Assembly: GCA_964549375.1 (NCBI GenBank)
Contig: CAZJWF010000003.1
Span: 15,326 to 79,325, forward strand
Reading direction: 5' to 3'
Length of the DNA: 64,000 bases
Source: JAHDDY01 sp964549375
Lineage (GTDB): Bacteria; Pseudomonadota; Alphaproteobacteria; Rhodobacterales; Rhodobacteraceae
Position numbers and translations under genes: made by a program. The notes beneath the pieces are model-generated. The model was not told the origin of the DNA and made no database searches. It saw nothing but the letters and a program-made list of their open reading frames with translations. The stretch's first letter is position 1. Each line of letters begins with the position of its first letter. Shown piece after piece: positions 63,053 to 64,000 of this stretch.

Positions 63053-63127
63053 TGGTACGCCCTAGGGGAATCGAACCCCTCTTTCCAGGTTGAAAACCTG
63101 GCGTCCTAACCGATAGACGAAGGGCGC
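63053..63127 (-). tRNA. tRNA-Glu (anticodon TTC)
   Basis: The 75-base gene on the minus strand folds into a full cloverleaf: acceptor GCGCCCT with AGGGCGT (one G-U pair at the end), D-arm GTCTATCGGTTAGGAC, anticodon stem CCAGG-TTTTCAA-CCTGG with anticodon TTC, and T-arm with GGTTCGATTCC. The 3' CCA is encoded. It reads GAA/GAG codons. A strong terminator follows directly. The TTCGTCTA start of the D-arm is typical of tRNA-Glu. Confidence 0.97.
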
Positions 63128-63282
63128 CTGATGACGGATCGTATATGGAAGCCGATGCCGCGATGCAAGAGGGAATTTCCACGCTTTGCCGGGGGCGCTG
63201 CGCGCTTTACTTATGCTTAACCATAAAAGTGTCTTCTTAATTTGCGAACAGTGTTGATGCACAGGTTTCAAGGAGACGGGTC

Positions 63283-63954
63283 ATGCTGAAAATTGCTGGA
63301 ATTGCAGTGGTTCTGATGGGGTTGACCACGCCGCTGAACGCGCAACAGGGTGCGAGCGGGATGATCAGCGAAACCCTGCTGGGACCATCGAGCTATAGCG
63401 GCGGGTTGAACTTTAGCGCTGCGCTTGGCGGTGGATATGCGTCGCCGAGCCAATTTACGTTCTCACCAGACGCGAATTTACGCCAATCAGTGACTCGCAA
63501 TGTTCTCGCTGATATCGCCCGTAATGACAAAGGGCTTGCGGGAGCGCTAGGCACCGATCCGTTCAAGTCGTTCGGCCCAGCGCTGGCGGCCCATGATATT
63601 CAGGCCAATCAATTCGACGACGCGCTCGCCTTTATGATGATCGCGTTGTGGGATGCGGCGAATGCCTCCTCGGCAGAGACCACCCCGGCACAAGCGGAGG
63701 GCGTGAAACGTCAGGCAAGGGCGCTGCTCGCCTCGATGGGCGGTCGGCCGCGCACGACATCGGTGCAAGAGGCCTCCGATCAGCTGTATCTGTCGGGTCT
63801 GATGATCTCGATCCTCGCGTCCAAAGTGCTGGAGACCCAAGACCCTTCGCAAGTTCAACAACTACAAACAATGGCCCGCCGCGAGAGCATGGCGAGTTTC
63901 GGCGTCGATTTCGCCCGCATGAGCCTGACCAGCGCGGGTTTGATGCCGCGCTAA
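63283..63954 (+). CDS. Exported hypothetical protein (DUF6683-like)
   Basis: The 223-residue protein has a Sec signal peptide (KIAGIAVVLMGLTTPLNA, cut before QQG), then a Gly/Ser-rich stretch and an alpha-helical body of repeated helices (LRQSVTRNVLADIARND, ALAFMMIALWDAANASS, AEGVKRQARALLASMG, ASDQLYLSGLMISILASK). No cysteine is present in the mature part. The pattern of paired helices around a central W-D-A resembles the DUF6683 family of exported proteins, whose function is unknown; I am unsure of that assignment. GGAG lies just upstream of the ATG. Confidence 0.7.
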   Translation: MLKIAGIAVVLMGLTTPLNAQQGASGMISETLLGPSSYSGGLNFSAALGGGYASPSQFTFSPDANLRQSVTRNVLADIARNDKGLAGALGTDPFKSFGPALAAHDIQANQFDDALAFMMIALWDAANASSAETTPAQAEGVKRQARALLASMGGRPRTTSVQEASDQLYLSGLMISILASKVLETQDPSQVQQLQTMARRESMASFGVDFARMSLTSAGLMPR

Positions 63955-64000
63955 AATCCCGCATTTCCAGTGCTTGACCCGCCTTTCGTGCGGCCTCATA

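Overview
This 64 kb window is chromosomal DNA from an alphaproteobacterium, most likely of the order Rhodobacterales (Roseobacter group). The clearest sign is a circularly permuted two-piece tmRNA gene (about 20230-20560) that encodes a Rhodobacter-like tag. Supporting signs are an alpha-type SspB adaptor, a DUF4169 gene, a GTTC-N7-GTTC LexA box and an E3 subunit carrying its own lipoyl domain. Genes are dense and many are coupled by ATGA, GTGA or TGATG overlaps.

Layout. 1-3.6 kb: catabolic genes (5'-truncated hydantoinase B, FAD oxidoreductase, uronate-dehydrogenase-like enzyme). 4.0-10.1 kb: an unusual redox operon in which three Rieske [2Fe-2S] domains are attached to three different partners: an FMN glutamate-synthase-type barrel, a ferric-reductase-like membrane protein and a thiamine-diphosphate enzyme. 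Three small membrane or membrane-anchored proteins lie between them. This is the best candidate for an undescribed system. 10.1-13.0 kb: an AT-richer accessory patch with a lipoprotein, a cysteine-rich secreted protein, three 25-bp tandem repeats, a truncated IS5-type transposase and a gene fragment. 13-20 kb: acyl-CoA dehydrogenase, SIMPL protein, redoxin, a carnitine dehydrogenase-thioesterase fusion, a phosphotransferase and a YadG/YadH-type ABC exporter. 20.2-23.3 kb: tmRNA, its probable degradation adaptor SspB, fumC, GNAT and DUF4169 genes. 23.3-29.7 kb: class V aminotransferase, haloacid dehalogenase, gyrA, acetate kinase. 29.8-36.2 kb: UxaA-family dehydratase with a PhyH oxygenase, phaB-phaA, and a flavoprotein dehydrogenase. 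36.6-43.2 kb: aceE-aceF-lpdA and a methyltransferase. 43.5-46.5 kb: pntAB. 46.7-52.5 kb: an N-methylproline/dimethylglycine demethylase-type flavoenzyme, a DMT exporter, and an operon for an AEC carrier, an Ldh-type dehydrogenase and an SDR. 52.8-55.3 kb: ilvI-ilvH preceded by a classical leader-peptide attenuator. 55.3-64 kb: small secreted protein, MFS transporter, metallophosphoesterase, intradiol dioxygenase, iron(III) ABC transporter parts, a hypothetical gene with an SOS-type promoter, a decayed cytochrome b561 gene, tRNA-Glu and a secreted protein.

How it fits together. Central carbon metabolism (pyruvate dehydrogenase, fumarase, acetate kinase, PHB synthesis, transhydrogenase) is mixed with uptake and breakdown of methylated amines, carnitine, sugar acids and hydantoin-like compounds, a mix usual for marine roseobacters. 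Start codons were chosen by ribosome binding site and family length. All functional calls are from sequence motifs read by eye; no database search was run.
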